From a bacterium (lineage in GTDB: Bacteria; Actinomycetota; Acidimicrobiia; Spongiisociales; ZC4RG35), in the NCBI GenBank assembly GCA_024638655.1, contig JAHEJW010000009.1, positions 1 to 64,000 on the forward strand: a stretch of DNA of 64,000 bases, written 5' to 3'. The stretch's first letter is position 1. Every line of letters begins with the position of its first letter. A program made the position numbers and the translations under genes. Positions 44,004 through 51,842 of this stretch are shown here, in pieces. The notes below the pieces were generated by a model that did not search any database, was not told the DNA's origin, and worked only from the letters and a program-made list of their open reading frames with translations.

Positions 44004-45038
44004 ATGACCATGTTTGGCGGACGGCTCAGGACCCTCATCGCGCAAGGCGACGCCGCGGCGCGCGGCAAAACCCACGGGGCCGCGTTGCGCGACTTGATCA
44101 GGGCGTATCTCGACGACCGAATCGGACTAGCCGCGGAGGAGAGATGGAGCGGAGGCACCGCCGGTCGCGACCTGATCCTCGAAGTCGCCGAGGAGACGCT
44201 GTCCCACCATGAGCGCTATTCCACAGAGCTCCACGCGGAGATGATGGCAATGGCCCAGGCTTCCGGGATCACCCCGGCCGAAGCCATCGTGGTCGGCGGT
44301 TTCACCGATCTCGTCGACGTGGTCCGCTCCAGGGTCGGGGTCGCTCCCACCGAGGACAATTGCACCGCGGTTATCAACCCGGCCGCGGGCTTCTATGCCC
44401 AGACCTGGGACATGCACGCATCAGCCGGCGAATTCGTCGTCCTTCTCGACGTGAGACCCGCGACTGGGCCCCGGGCGCTCGTTCAAACCACTGCCGGCTG
44501 TCTCGGGCAGATGGGTATGAACGAGGCCGGCGTGACTGTGGGCATCAACAATCTCACTTCCATGGGACAACCCGGGGTCACCTGGCCCACCGTTGTCCGT
44601 GAGGCACTGGCCCAGACAGAGTTCGAGGATGCAGTCGAAGCGGTAATGCGCGCAGATCTAGCGGGTGGCCACAATTTCATGGTCATGGGCCCCGACGGCC
44701 GCGCCGCCAACATCGAGGCCATGCCCTCGAACAAGAGGGTCACGATGGTCGAGGGCTCATACGTCCACACCAACCACTGCGTCGACCCGGTCACAGCTGC
44801 CGAGGAAGGCCAGCGGCTACCCGAGCACGTCGAGAACAGCAACATCCGTCTCGAAGTCGGTGTGAAGCTGGCCCAAGATGTCGAGGCGTTCTTCGAGGAG
44901 CCGATCATCTCCCGTCGCGTCGATGGCAGACACGACGTGGGGACCTGCGGGGCGGTCATCATGGAGCCCGGCTCGGGAGTGATGAGGGCTGTCTGGGGCG
45001 TTCCCGGAGATCAGCCCTGGGAGACCTTCCAGCTGTGA
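44004..45038 (+). CDS. C45-family peptidase / acyltransferase-like Ntn-hydrolase
   Basis: 344 residues of the C45 group (acyl-CoA:6-aminopenicillanate acyltransferase relatives). The predicted nucleophile is Cys in TEDNCTAVINPAAG, exposed by autocleavage, followed by TWDMHASAGEFVVLLDV and MGMNEAGVTVGINNLTS. The family hydrolyses or transfers acyl groups on amides. Its neighbours (pot genes, GNAT, agmatinase) suggest that an acylated amine is the substrate. The stop overlaps the GNAT GTG start. Confidence 0.85.
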   Translation: MTMFGGRLRTLIAQGDAAARGKTHGAALRDLIRAYLDDRIGLAAEERWSGGTAGRDLILEVAEETLSHHERYSTELHAEMMAMAQASGITPAEAIVVGGFTDLVDVVRSRVGVAPTEDNCTAVINPAAGFYAQTWDMHASAGEFVVLLDVRPATGPRALVQTTAGCLGQMGMNEAGVTVGINNLTSMGQPGVTWPTVVREALAQTEFEDAVEAVMRADLAGGHNFMVMGPDGRAANIEAMPSNKRVTMVEGSYVHTNHCVDPVTAAEEGQRLPEHVENSNIRLEVGVKLAQDVEAFFEEPIISRRVDGRHDVGTCGAVIMEPGSGVMRAVWGVPGDQPWETFQL

Positions 45039-45664
45039 GCGAGGTCGAGATCGTCAATCTCGACGCTTCCATGGCCGAGGATCTGGAAACGATCGAGCTG
45101 GCCAGCTTCCCGATGGCCAATCCGGAAGATCTGCTGTCGGCCGACGACATTCGTGCCTACGCCGAGACCTTCCCTGAAGGCTTCTTCGTGGCTCTGGTGG
45201 ACGGTCTGCCGGTCGGGATGGGAGCCGGCATCTATCTCGACTTCGACTTCGATCGGCCGCAGCACACGATTGCCGAGATCACCGGGGAGCATCAATGCGG
45301 CAACCATGATCCCGACGGTGACTGGTATTACGGCACCGACATCTCGGTGCTCCCCGAATTCAGGGGTCGCGGGATCGGCGGGATGCTCTATGACCGGCGC
45401 AAGGCCCTGGTCGTCGAGGCAGGGAAGAGGGGGATACTCGCCGGTGCCTCACTTCCGGGCTACTTCGATCACAAGACGACAACTAGCGCTCACGATTACG
45501 TGGCCAAGGTGGTTTCCGGGGAGCTTCGGGATCCAACCCTCACCTTTCAGATGTCCAACGGATTCGAGGTTCGGGGCCTATTGGCGAACTACCTCGAAGA
45601 CGAAGCCGATGATGGTTGGGCGGCTCTCATCGTGTGGAAGAACCCAACATGGGGCACTTCCTAG
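45035..45664 (+). CDS. GNAT-family N-acetyltransferase
   Basis: 209 residues, GTG start overlapping the C45 gene. The acetyl-CoA binding loop is recognisable as TDISVLPEFRGRGIGGMLYDRRKALVVEAGKRGILAG. It acylates an amine or other nucleophile; the coupling to a C45 hydrolase/acyltransferase suggests a matched modification and removal pair, possibly of polyamine-like compounds. Confidence 0.88.
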   Translation: MSEVEIVNLDASMAEDLETIELASFPMANPEDLLSADDIRAYAETFPEGFFVALVDGLPVGMGAGIYLDFDFDRPQHTIAEITGEHQCGNHDPDGDWYYGTDISVLPEFRGRGIGGMLYDRRKALVVEAGKRGILAGASLPGYFDHKTTTSAHDYVAKVVSGELRDPTLTFQMSNGFEVRGLLANYLEDEADDGWAALIVWKNPTWGTS

Positions 45665-46258
45665 ATGGACGTCGTAGGGCTAATCGCCGGTTCGGGCTGG
45701 GCGTCGGGTCTCAACCTATATCTCGTGACGCTGCTGCTCGGCCTGGCCGGAAGGCTCGGTTGGACTGACATCCCCGATCTGCTGTCCCGCACTGATGTGA
45801 TGGTGGTGGCTGCGGTCTTGTTCGCAGTCGAGTTCGTTGCCGACAAGATCCCCTATCTGGACAACCTGTGGGATGCGATCCATACCTTCGTGAGGCCCAT
45901 AGGCGCGGCTGCCCTGGGTGCGGTCCTCGCCGGGGACTCCAACAGCATTGGCGCGGCCCTCGGCGCGATCGTTGCCGGAGCTCTCGCCCTGGATGCACAT
46001 GCGGCGAAGGCGACGACCAGAGTCGTGGCAAACACCTCGCCCGAGCCTGTCAGCAATATCGTCCTCTCTCTATTCGAGGATCTGTCGGTGGGACTGCTGG
46101 TTGTGCTGGCGATCACGTTCCCTGTTATCACCGTCATCGTCGTTGCCATTCTGGTGGTCGCCGCCGCAGCGGTCACCTCCTGGCTCTGGCGTGTGGCCCG
46201 GCGCGGCTGGCGAAACATTCGGGAGCGTCGCTCGACGGCGACGACTAGGCGGGGTTGA
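45665..46258 (+). CDS. DUF4126 membrane protein
   Basis: 197 residues, ATG adjacent to the GNAT stop. Helices with the DUF4126 pattern: GSGWASGLNLYLVTLLLGLAGRLGW, VEFVADKIPYLDNLWDAIHTFVRPIGAAALG, and a long hydrophobic stretch FEDLSVGLLVVLAITFPVITVIVVAIL. Function unknown; possibly a transporter component. Last gene of the C45-GNAT operon; it converges with speB. Confidence 0.87.
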   Translation: MDVVGLIAGSGWASGLNLYLVTLLLGLAGRLGWTDIPDLLSRTDVMVVAAVLFAVEFVADKIPYLDNLWDAIHTFVRPIGAAALGAVLAGDSNSIGAALGAIVAGALALDAHAAKATTRVVANTSPEPVSNIVLSLFEDLSVGLLVVLAITFPVITVIVVAILVVAAAAVTSWLWRVARRGWRNIRERRSTATTRRG

Positions 46259-47260
46259 TCAACCGCTCTTTCGCTCGGCCATGCCGTTGAGGATCTCGAG
46301 GACGACCCGGTTGGCCAGATAGGCCGTCTGCTCGCCCGGCCCGTCATAGGGAGGGGAGACTTCGACGATGTCGGCGCCGAGGACCCGCAGCTCCCTCGAC
46401 ACTCTTCTGACCGTGTCGAGCAGCTCTCTCGCGTGGAGGCCACCAGGCTCCGGTGTCCCGGTACCGGGGGCGATCCCGGGGTCGGCGACGTCGATGTCGA
46501 CCGAGATGAAGATCCCCTTGGCACCGCCTTCCAACGCGTGCTCGATCGCCTCGTCGGTCACCGCGTCGAGACCTCTCTCGACTATCTGGTCCATGCGATA
46601 AGACCTCATCTTCTGGTCTTCCATCCACTCGACGACCTCGGGCTCCGGCCAATAGCCCCTGAGGCCAATTTGGACGAAGCGATGACCGGGGACGGCTCCA
46701 GACTCGATCAGCCGGCGCATCGGGGTTCCGTGGCCGATGAGCCCACCATTCTGCATGAACCCGGTGTCGGCGTGTGCATCGAAGTGGATCAAGGCAACCT
46801 CGCCGAACCCGTGGGCTCGAGCCACACCCATGGCATCGGGCCAGGTGATCGTGTGATCCCCACCGAGGACGATTGGCACCTTGCCGGCCGCGGCGACATC
46901 CCCGACGACCTCGGCGATACGCCGGACTGATACCTCGAGATCGCCCGGTCTCACATAGACATCTCCCAGATCGACGACACCGAGGGTGGAGAAGGGGTCG
47001 ATGCCGGTGGGCAGGTGGGGACGGTATCCATCCATCGCCCCATAATCGGCGTTGCGGATTGCGGCCGGGCCAAACCGGGCCCCCGGCCGGTAGGTCGTGC
47101 CCCAGTCGAAAGGTGCCCCGATGATCACGACCTCTCCTTCGCCGAGATCATCCGGCGTCACCCAGGGGACGCCCAAGAATGTGTTGCGGGAGGCGAAAGA
47201 TATGTACTCCGCCGACGCGAAAGGGATCTCGTTCTTGCGCTTTTCATAAGGCGTGTACAT
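46259..47260 (-). CDS. speB: agmatinase/arginase-family ureohydrolase
   Basis: 333 residues. Mn-binding motifs are all present: VLGGDHTITWPDA, HFDAHADTGF and SVDIDVADPGIAPGTGTPEPGG. It probably hydrolyses agmatine to putrescine and urea, the step that links arginine decarboxylation to polyamines; a few relatives act on guanidinobutyrate or guanidine. Placement near a pot transporter, an aminotransferase and an amine oxidase supports polyamine metabolism. The start ATG lacks a strong ribosome site. Confidence 0.9.
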   Translation of the reverse strand: MYTPYEKRKNEIPFASAEYISFASRNTFLGVPWVTPDDLGEGEVVIIGAPFDWGTTYRPGARFGPAAIRNADYGAMDGYRPHLPTGIDPFSTLGVVDLGDVYVRPGDLEVSVRRIAEVVGDVAAAGKVPIVLGGDHTITWPDAMGVARAHGFGEVALIHFDAHADTGFMQNGGLIGHGTPMRRLIESGAVPGHRFVQIGLRGYWPEPEVVEWMEDQKMRSYRMDQIVERGLDAVTDEAIEHALEGGAKGIFISVDIDVADPGIAPGTGTPEPGGLHARELLDTVRRVSRELRVLGADIVEVSPPYDGPGEQTAYLANRVVLEILNGMAERKSG

Positions 47261-47337
47261 CGAGCCGTCACGGTAACCGACGTCCAGAATCGTCGCAGCA
47301 TCAAGGGCTGTCGCGATCGCCTCTTGAATCTGGCATC

Positions 47338-47577
47338 ATGCCCTCGATGGCCGAGCACACAGACGACTTCGACGGCTCAAGCGATTCTCGCATGGGCAGG
47401 GCGATCCTCCGCGGCGTCGCCATCGGGTTCCCCGTCGCAGTCCTCTTCCTGACCGCGGTCGTCTTCGTGATAACCGACCTGGACCTGGGCGACTCGTTCG
47501 CTACAGCCCTCCTTCCCGGCATCCTTCTCGGCGGGTTCGGCGGAGGCTTCGTCGGTGTTGCCTCGACAATGGACTGA
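47338..47577 (+). CDS. small two-helix membrane protein
   Basis: 79 residues from ATG 47338: an acidic soluble head, then two hydrophobic helices (VAIGFPVAVLFLTAVVFVI and ATALLPGILLGGFGGGFVGVAS). The gene is divergent from speB and convergent with the heliorhodopsin gene, ending 10 bases from it. No family recognised; a start at a second ATG (47347) is possible. Confidence 0.6.
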   Translation: MPSMAEHTDDFDGSSDSRMGRAILRGVAIGFPVAVLFLTAVVFVITDLDLGDSFATALLPGILLGGFGGGFVGVASTMD

Positions 47578-47587
47578 GGGGCAGGGC

Positions 47588-48355
47588 CTAGGCCGCCAGC
47601 GTGCCTCCAAACACCTGCCAGGCAAGTGCGGACTTGGCGACCAGGCTCAACAGGACGTAGGTCGACTCGCCGAACTCGTAGTTGGCCCAACGCCCGACCT
47701 GCTTGTACTGCAGCACCATGACGATCGCGAACACGTTGAAGAAGGCGAACAATGAGAAGAAGATCCCGTAGACGAACGCCGGGGGCTCTGCGGCCACCCC
47801 TGGGCTGACCAGGTAGATGGCGATGGCAATCCAGGGTATGGCTCCGGCGAGGACGCCGAACCAGTAGGAGATCCAGCTCACGTCGCCGCCCGGGCTCTCG
47901 TACTTCTCCTGGAGTAGGCCAAAGAGGATCATCGAGGCGTTCACCCCTGCGATCGCCAGCAGCGCGGCAATGTCGGCGATTCCGACCAGCATGGCTATCA
48001 GCACAACCATCACAGACGAGGAGAGGGAGTACTCGATCCACCGGGCGTAGTTGCGCTTGGTCTCGAGGTTGCGCAGATACCAGGAGTAGATGCCGGGCGT
48101 GATTATCGCGAAGTGGGCGAGGGCCGACATGAACAGGAAGATCGCCACACCCCAGGCGATGCTGATGTCGAAGAGTGGCTCGATCTCGGGTGCCGCAACC
48201 CCCGGAGGTCCGGTCATGAACGTGCCGATCACGGGCAGGGAGAAGTCGTTGGCCAGGGCGAGAACGGCGCCGCCCTGGACCGTGTGAAGGATCCCCATCA
48301 CGAGGTTGTAGATGCGGAGTCTCCCCCGACTTCGGGGCTTGGTTGTCGATGTCAT
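47588..48355 (-). CDS. heliorhodopsin
   Basis: 255 residues with seven predicted helices. It is recognised by strong match to the heliorhodopsin type: RWIEYSLSSSVMVVLI with counterion Glu108, VNASMILFGLLQEKY, and helix-7 SLVAKSALAWQVFGG with retinal Lys241. His24 and His81 align with the functional His pair of the reference protein 48C12. Heliorhodopsins bind retinal, have the reverse membrane orientation to type-1 rhodopsins (N-terminus inside), have long-lived photocycles and are not pumps. It lies 46 bases downstream of the B12 photosensor gene on the same strand, so the two are very likely cotranscribed. Confidence 0.95.
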   Translation of the reverse strand: MTSTTKPRSRGRLRIYNLVMGILHTVQGGAVLALANDFSLPVIGTFMTGPPGVAAPEIEPLFDISIAWGVAIFLFMSALAHFAIITPGIYSWYLRNLETKRNYARWIEYSLSSSVMVVLIAMLVGIADIAALLAIAGVNASMILFGLLQEKYESPGGDVSWISYWFGVLAGAIPWIAIAIYLVSPGVAAEPPAFVYGIFFSLFAFFNVFAIVMVLQYKQVGRWANYEFGESTYVLLSLVAKSALAWQVFGGTLAA

Positions 48356-48401
48356 GTGTTGGATTCGCTGCCGACGCGCATCTCAGATGAGGTCTTGGGC
48401 G

Positions 48402-49403
48402 TCATTTGTCTTCCCGGGCCCGGGCAAGCACACCAGCCGCCGCTGGCGCCACATCCTCCAGGACACTCATGAGCGCATCGATCATCAGGTCCTGAGAGTC
48501 GATTCCGTGGACCGGCAGAGTCGCCTTCTGCCAGTCGAGCATGTCTGTGACGACACCCTGATCCTCGACGAGCACCCCGGCGATGACCGAGTCGAGGGCG
48601 AGACCCAGCTCGGAGAGGACTCGGGCGTTCTTGTTCGGGGGAATCGAGTCCTCGGGAATGGCAGCCCTGGCCCTGGCCACGACCCCGGGCCATTGGTCGA
48701 TGAGGCTCTGCAACTCGGCATTGGGGCTCTTGGCGGCAGCCTCGGAGGTCTCGGGATCCGGGTTCCAGGTTTCGAGAGTCTCGGCCACCTCCTGTAGGGA
48801 GGCCACCCAACCGTCGGCCCCGATGTCCAATGCCCACCGGCCGTCTTCTCCGAAGCCGGCCCCGCCTGCGAGTACCGGTACTCCGACCTCGTGACTGGCA
48901 GCGATGGTCGCTCTCGCGCCGGGAAGGTGGGTGCTCATCGTGCATGAGAGGACCAGGGCATCGGGCTCTTCGGACTTCAGGTACTCAGCCAAGTCGGAGG
49001 CCAGCACATTGGCCCCGAGGAAAAGGGTCCTGTAGCCGAGAAACAGGAGATGGGCGGCCGTCGTCCTGGCCGGGAGCGAGTGATCGTCTCCCTCGGCGGC
49101 GGTCACCACGAAGGTCCGGGCGTCTTCCGGCTGGTCGAAAGAGCCGGCAAGTAGCGAGATGACGGTCTCGATGGCGGCGGTGGCCGCATGTTCCTCAGAG
49201 ACCAGGTAGTCGCCCTGTTGCCAACGAGTTCCCAGATCACGTTCGGCCGGGATCAGCAGGTCGAAGAGAACACGGTCGAAGCTGACGCCCTGACCGAGCA
49301 GCCCCGAGACGATGTTGTAGAGGCCCCCAGGGTCTCCGGCGAGAGCCGCCGAGGTCACGGCGAGACGCGAGGCGCTGAGGTCGGTAGCTTCCATATCGTT
49401 CAT
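48402..49403 (-). CDS. CarH/LitR-like B12-binding photosensor without DNA-binding domain
   Basis: About 333 residues (ATG 49403; the track frame runs 65 residues further to 49598 across the divergent gene's start). Residues 20-90 form a B12-binding four-helix bundle containing W61-(x6)-V68-(x2)-E71-H72, the same spacing as Trp131/Val138/Glu141/His142 of CarH that cap the adenosyl group. The Rossmann-like domain has the lower ligand His108 in EGDDHSL, 36 residues after His72 (35 in CarH). No MerR helix-turn-helix is present. A C-terminal 115-residue helical domain is unidentified. A corrinoid methyltransferase carrier is the alternative, but the W/EH motif favours a photosensor. Confidence 0.85.
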   Translation of the reverse strand: MNDMEATDLSASRLAVTSAALAGDPGGLYNIVSGLLGQGVSFDRVLFDLLIPAERDLGTRWQQGDYLVSEEHAATAAIETVISLLAGSFDQPEDARTFVVTAAEGDDHSLPARTTAAHLLFLGYRTLFLGANVLASDLAEYLKSEEPDALVLSCTMSTHLPGARATIAASHEVGVPVLAGGAGFGEDGRWALDIGADGWVASLQEVAETLETWNPDPETSEAAAKSPNAELQSLIDQWPGVVARARAAIPEDSIPPNKNARVLSELGLALDSVIAGVLVEDQGVVTDMLDWQKATLPVHGIDSQDLMIDALMSVLEDVAPAAAGVLARAREDK

Positions 49404-49523
49404 GTTTCGGATTGCCGAGGAGGCTAGCTGTCCGGCCGAACCGGTCGCCGATCGAATGATCCGGCCGAGTCCCCGGTGTCGAATATTCGGTGACACGGTC
49501 CAGACAGGAAGGGTGCGGTCGAG
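49404..49523. promoter_or_regulatory. divergent control region of the photosensor and SDR-sigma operons
   Basis: 120 bases between the photosensor and the TTG of the SDR gene. It contains the palindrome CGAATATTCG (49480-49489), flanked by GTGTC (49476-49480) and GACAC (49492-49496), the most AT-rich and symmetric part of the gap. It may be an operator or promoter element. No classical -35/-10 pair is convincing. Confidence 0.5.
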
Positions 49524-50993
49524 TTGAGAATCCTCGTCACAGGTGCAAGCGGGTATATCGGGGGCCGTTTGATTCCCCGACTGCTCGCCGAAGGGCATCA
49601 GGTCCGCGCCATGACACGCGATCCCAGGAGGCTCGAGTCGGACCCTTGGCGGTCGGAGGTCGAGGTCGTTCGTGGGGATGTGCTCGATCGCGACAGCCTC
49701 GAGACTGCGATGTCAGGTTGTGACGCTGCCTTCTACCTGATCCATTCCATGGATGACAGCGACGAGGACTTCCAGGAGCGCGACCGCCGCGCTGCGCAGA
49801 ACTTCGCCGACTCAGCCGCCGCAGTCGATTTGTCGAGGATCGTCTACCTCGGAGGGTTGGGGGAAGGCTCGGATCTGAGCGAGCATCTGGCCAGTCGGCA
49901 GGAGGTAGGGGAGATCCTGGCTTCCGGTCCTACTCCAGTCACAGAGCTGCGCGCCGCCGTCATCATCGGGTCCGGATCGGTCTCCTTCGAGATGCTGAGA
50001 TACCTGACCGAGGTCCTCCCGGTCATGGTGACGCCCAAATGGGTGAGGACGGTTTGCCAACCCATCGCCATCGCCGATGTCCTGAGAATCCTGATCCACG
50101 CGATCGAGGAAAGCGGCGGTGGAAGCTGGATCCGCCGCATCGGCGGACCCGACCGGCTGACCTACGAGCAGATGATGCGGATCTACGCGGAGGTGGCCGG
50201 CCTGCCCAGACGTCTGATCGTTCCCGTGCCCGTGCTGTCGCCAAAGCTCTCCTCCCACTGGGTCGGCCTCGTCACCCCACTCCCTACGGGTGTCGCCAAG
50301 CCGCTAGTCGAGAGTCTGCGAGTGGAAGTGAGTGTTGAAGACAACAGCTACGCAGAGGAAGTCGTCGGGGATCTCATGGGGTATCGAGAGGCTGTCACCC
50401 GAGCTCTCGATCACGCCAACAGCCGCGACGTCGCGACGCGCTGGTCGGACACTGCCGAATCACCGGCGCGGTCTCTACCCGGGGATCCCGAATGGGCAGG
50501 AGGCTCGGTCCTCGTCGACCTCCAGTCGACTACCTCCAAGGCAAGCCCTGACGACCTCTTCTGGGCCTTCGCACGCATAGGCGGGACCTTCGGGTATTAC
50601 ACGATGAACTGGGCGTGGGCGCTACGCGGCCTGATTGACTCGCTGGTCGGCGGGGTGGGTTTGAGGCGAGGGAGACGCCACCCGGAGGAGATCCGCCAGG
50701 GCGAGGCGCTCGACTTCTGGCGAGTCGTCGAAGTCGTACCGGGCCGACGTCTGCAGCTCTATGCGGAAATGCGGCTGCCCGGCGAGGCATGGCTCACGTT
50801 CACCGCGGAGCCCGACGAGGGTGGGAGCAGGCTCGAGCAGAAGGCGGTTTTCGTGCCGCGCGGTCTCCTTGGCCGGCTCTACTGGTGGGCGATGCTGCCT
50901 TTCCACGTGGCGATCTTCAGGGTCATGGCCGAACGCATAGCACGTGCCGCAGAGACAAGACGCTCCGAGACGAGCATCGAGCTGCCCGGGTGA
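49524..50993 (+). CDS. SDR-family NAD(P)-binding protein with C-terminal DUF2867
   Basis: 489 residues from TTG 49524 (site AGGAAGGG about 9 bases upstream). The N-terminal Rossmann motif GASGYIGGRLIPRLLAEGHQVRAMTRDP is atypical-SDR (epimerase-like); the C-terminal region (about 345-480; EALDFWRVVEVVPGRRLQLYAEMRLPGEAWLTFTAE) is DUF2867, which may bind a lipid-like or polycyclic ligand. The reaction is unknown. The stop overlaps a possible GTG of the sigma factor, so SDR, sigma and anti-sigma are one operon. Confidence 0.87.
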   Translation: MRILVTGASGYIGGRLIPRLLAEGHQVRAMTRDPRRLESDPWRSEVEVVRGDVLDRDSLETAMSGCDAAFYLIHSMDDSDEDFQERDRRAAQNFADSAAAVDLSRIVYLGGLGEGSDLSEHLASRQEVGEILASGPTPVTELRAAVIIGSGSVSFEMLRYLTEVLPVMVTPKWVRTVCQPIAIADVLRILIHAIEESGGGSWIRRIGGPDRLTYEQMMRIYAEVAGLPRRLIVPVPVLSPKLSSHWVGLVTPLPTGVAKPLVESLRVEVSVEDNSYAEEVVGDLMGYREAVTRALDHANSRDVATRWSDTAESPARSLPGDPEWAGGSVLVDLQSTTSKASPDDLFWAFARIGGTFGYYTMNWAWALRGLIDSLVGGVGLRRGRRHPEEIRQGEALDFWRVVEVVPGRRLQLYAEMRLPGEAWLTFTAEPDEGGSRLEQKAVFVPRGLLGRLYWWAMLPFHVAIFRVMAERIARAAETRRSETSIELPG

Positions 50994-51049
50994 TCATCGA
51001 GACAATCCCTGCCCGAGAGGCGGAAGCCGGTCTCGGGGCAATATCATCA

Positions 51050-51628
51050 ATGATCGATGTCCAACGCTCTGCGCTCTTGACCGTGCCCAACCCGCGTGAC
51101 GCCGAGCTCGCCGCCGGGGTGGGCTCACGCGATCGGACCTCGCTCGAGCTCGCGTTCAAAGAGCATGGCGCAGCGGTGAAGGGTGTGGCCTGGAGAGTCC
51201 TCAAGGACGAGAATCTCGCCGAGGACATCGTCCAGGAGACCTTCGTCACCTTTTGGGACAGTCCCGACAAATACGACTCGTCGCGGGGAACCCTGCGCAC
51301 CTTCCTTCTCACCATCGCCCACCGGAAGTCGGTGGACGTGGTGAGGTCGGAAGTAGCCCGGACGCGAAGAGAACAGAGACCGCCAGACCCGATTCACCAC
51401 GACGTCGAGGAGGAGGTCTGGTCCCGAGACCTCTCTGACACGGTCCGGAACGCGCTTATGGAACTGGCCGAAGGAGAGAGGGAGGCCATAGCACTGGCTT
51501 ACTACGGGGGTCTCAGTTACGTCCAGGTCGCCGAGCGGCTCGGCCTCCCCGAGGGAACGGTCAAGAGCCGTATCAGAGCAGGTATGAAGAAGCTCTCACG
51601 AAGCCTCAGTGGGGCCGAATCGGAATGA
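51050..51628 (+). CDS. ECF-type RNA polymerase sigma factor
   Basis: About 192 residues from ATG 51050 (GTG 50990, overlapping the SDR stop, would give about 212). Sigma region 2 is visible as KGVAWRVLKDENLAEDIVQETFVTFWDSPDKYDSSRGTLRTFLLTIAHRKSVDVVR, and region 4 as LAEGEREAIALAYYGGLSYVQVAERLGLPEGTVKSRIRAGMKKLSR. The coupled zinc anti-sigma gene, overlapping by four bases, will control its activity. The neighbouring light sensors suggest a light- or singlet-oxygen-linked regulon. An exact ECF subgroup cannot be named by eye. Confidence 0.92.
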   Translation: MIDVQRSALLTVPNPRDAELAAGVGSRDRTSLELAFKEHGAAVKGVAWRVLKDENLAEDIVQETFVTFWDSPDKYDSSRGTLRTFLLTIAHRKSVDVVRSEVARTRREQRPPDPIHHDVEEEVWSRDLSDTVRNALMELAEGEREAIALAYYGGLSYVQVAERLGLPEGTVKSRIRAGMKKLSRSLSGAESE

Positions 51629-51840
51629 ACCACGATGCGGCTCTCGAGCTGTTGCCACTCTTCTCCTTGCATGCCCTGGATGAGGCCGGTGCTCGCGCCG
51701 TGGAAGTCCACGTCGCAGTCTGTCCGGTCTGCCGGAGTGAATTGGCCGGGTATGCCGCAGTGACCGAGGCGCTCAGTGGAGAGCTCGAACCGGGCCCTGA
51801 AGTCTGGCCCTCCATAGTGGCCCGAATCGGCGTCGTCTAG
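51625..51840 (+). CDS. short soluble zinc anti-sigma factor (ZAS domain only)
   Basis: 71 residues; ATG overlaps the sigma stop (ATGA). The zinc-binding signature H29-V-A-V-C33-P-V-C36 (H-x3-C-x2-C) within HVAVCPVCRSELAG marks a ZAS anti-sigma factor. Unlike most, it has no transmembrane segment and no sensor domain, so the signal must be read by the zinc site itself (as in RsrA-type redox switching) or by another protein. It is among the shortest forms expected for the family. Confidence 0.85.
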   Translation: MNHDAALELLPLFSLHALDEAGARAVEVHVAVCPVCRSELAGYAAVTEALSGELEPGPEVWPSIVARIGVV

Positions 51841-51842
51841 CT

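Noticed and set aside
49404-49598. N-terminal 65-residue extension of the B12 photosensor ORF
   Set aside because: It would overlap the start of the divergent SDR gene, has no helix-turn-helix pattern and no ribosome site. The ATG at 49403 leaves a sensible 120-bp control region.
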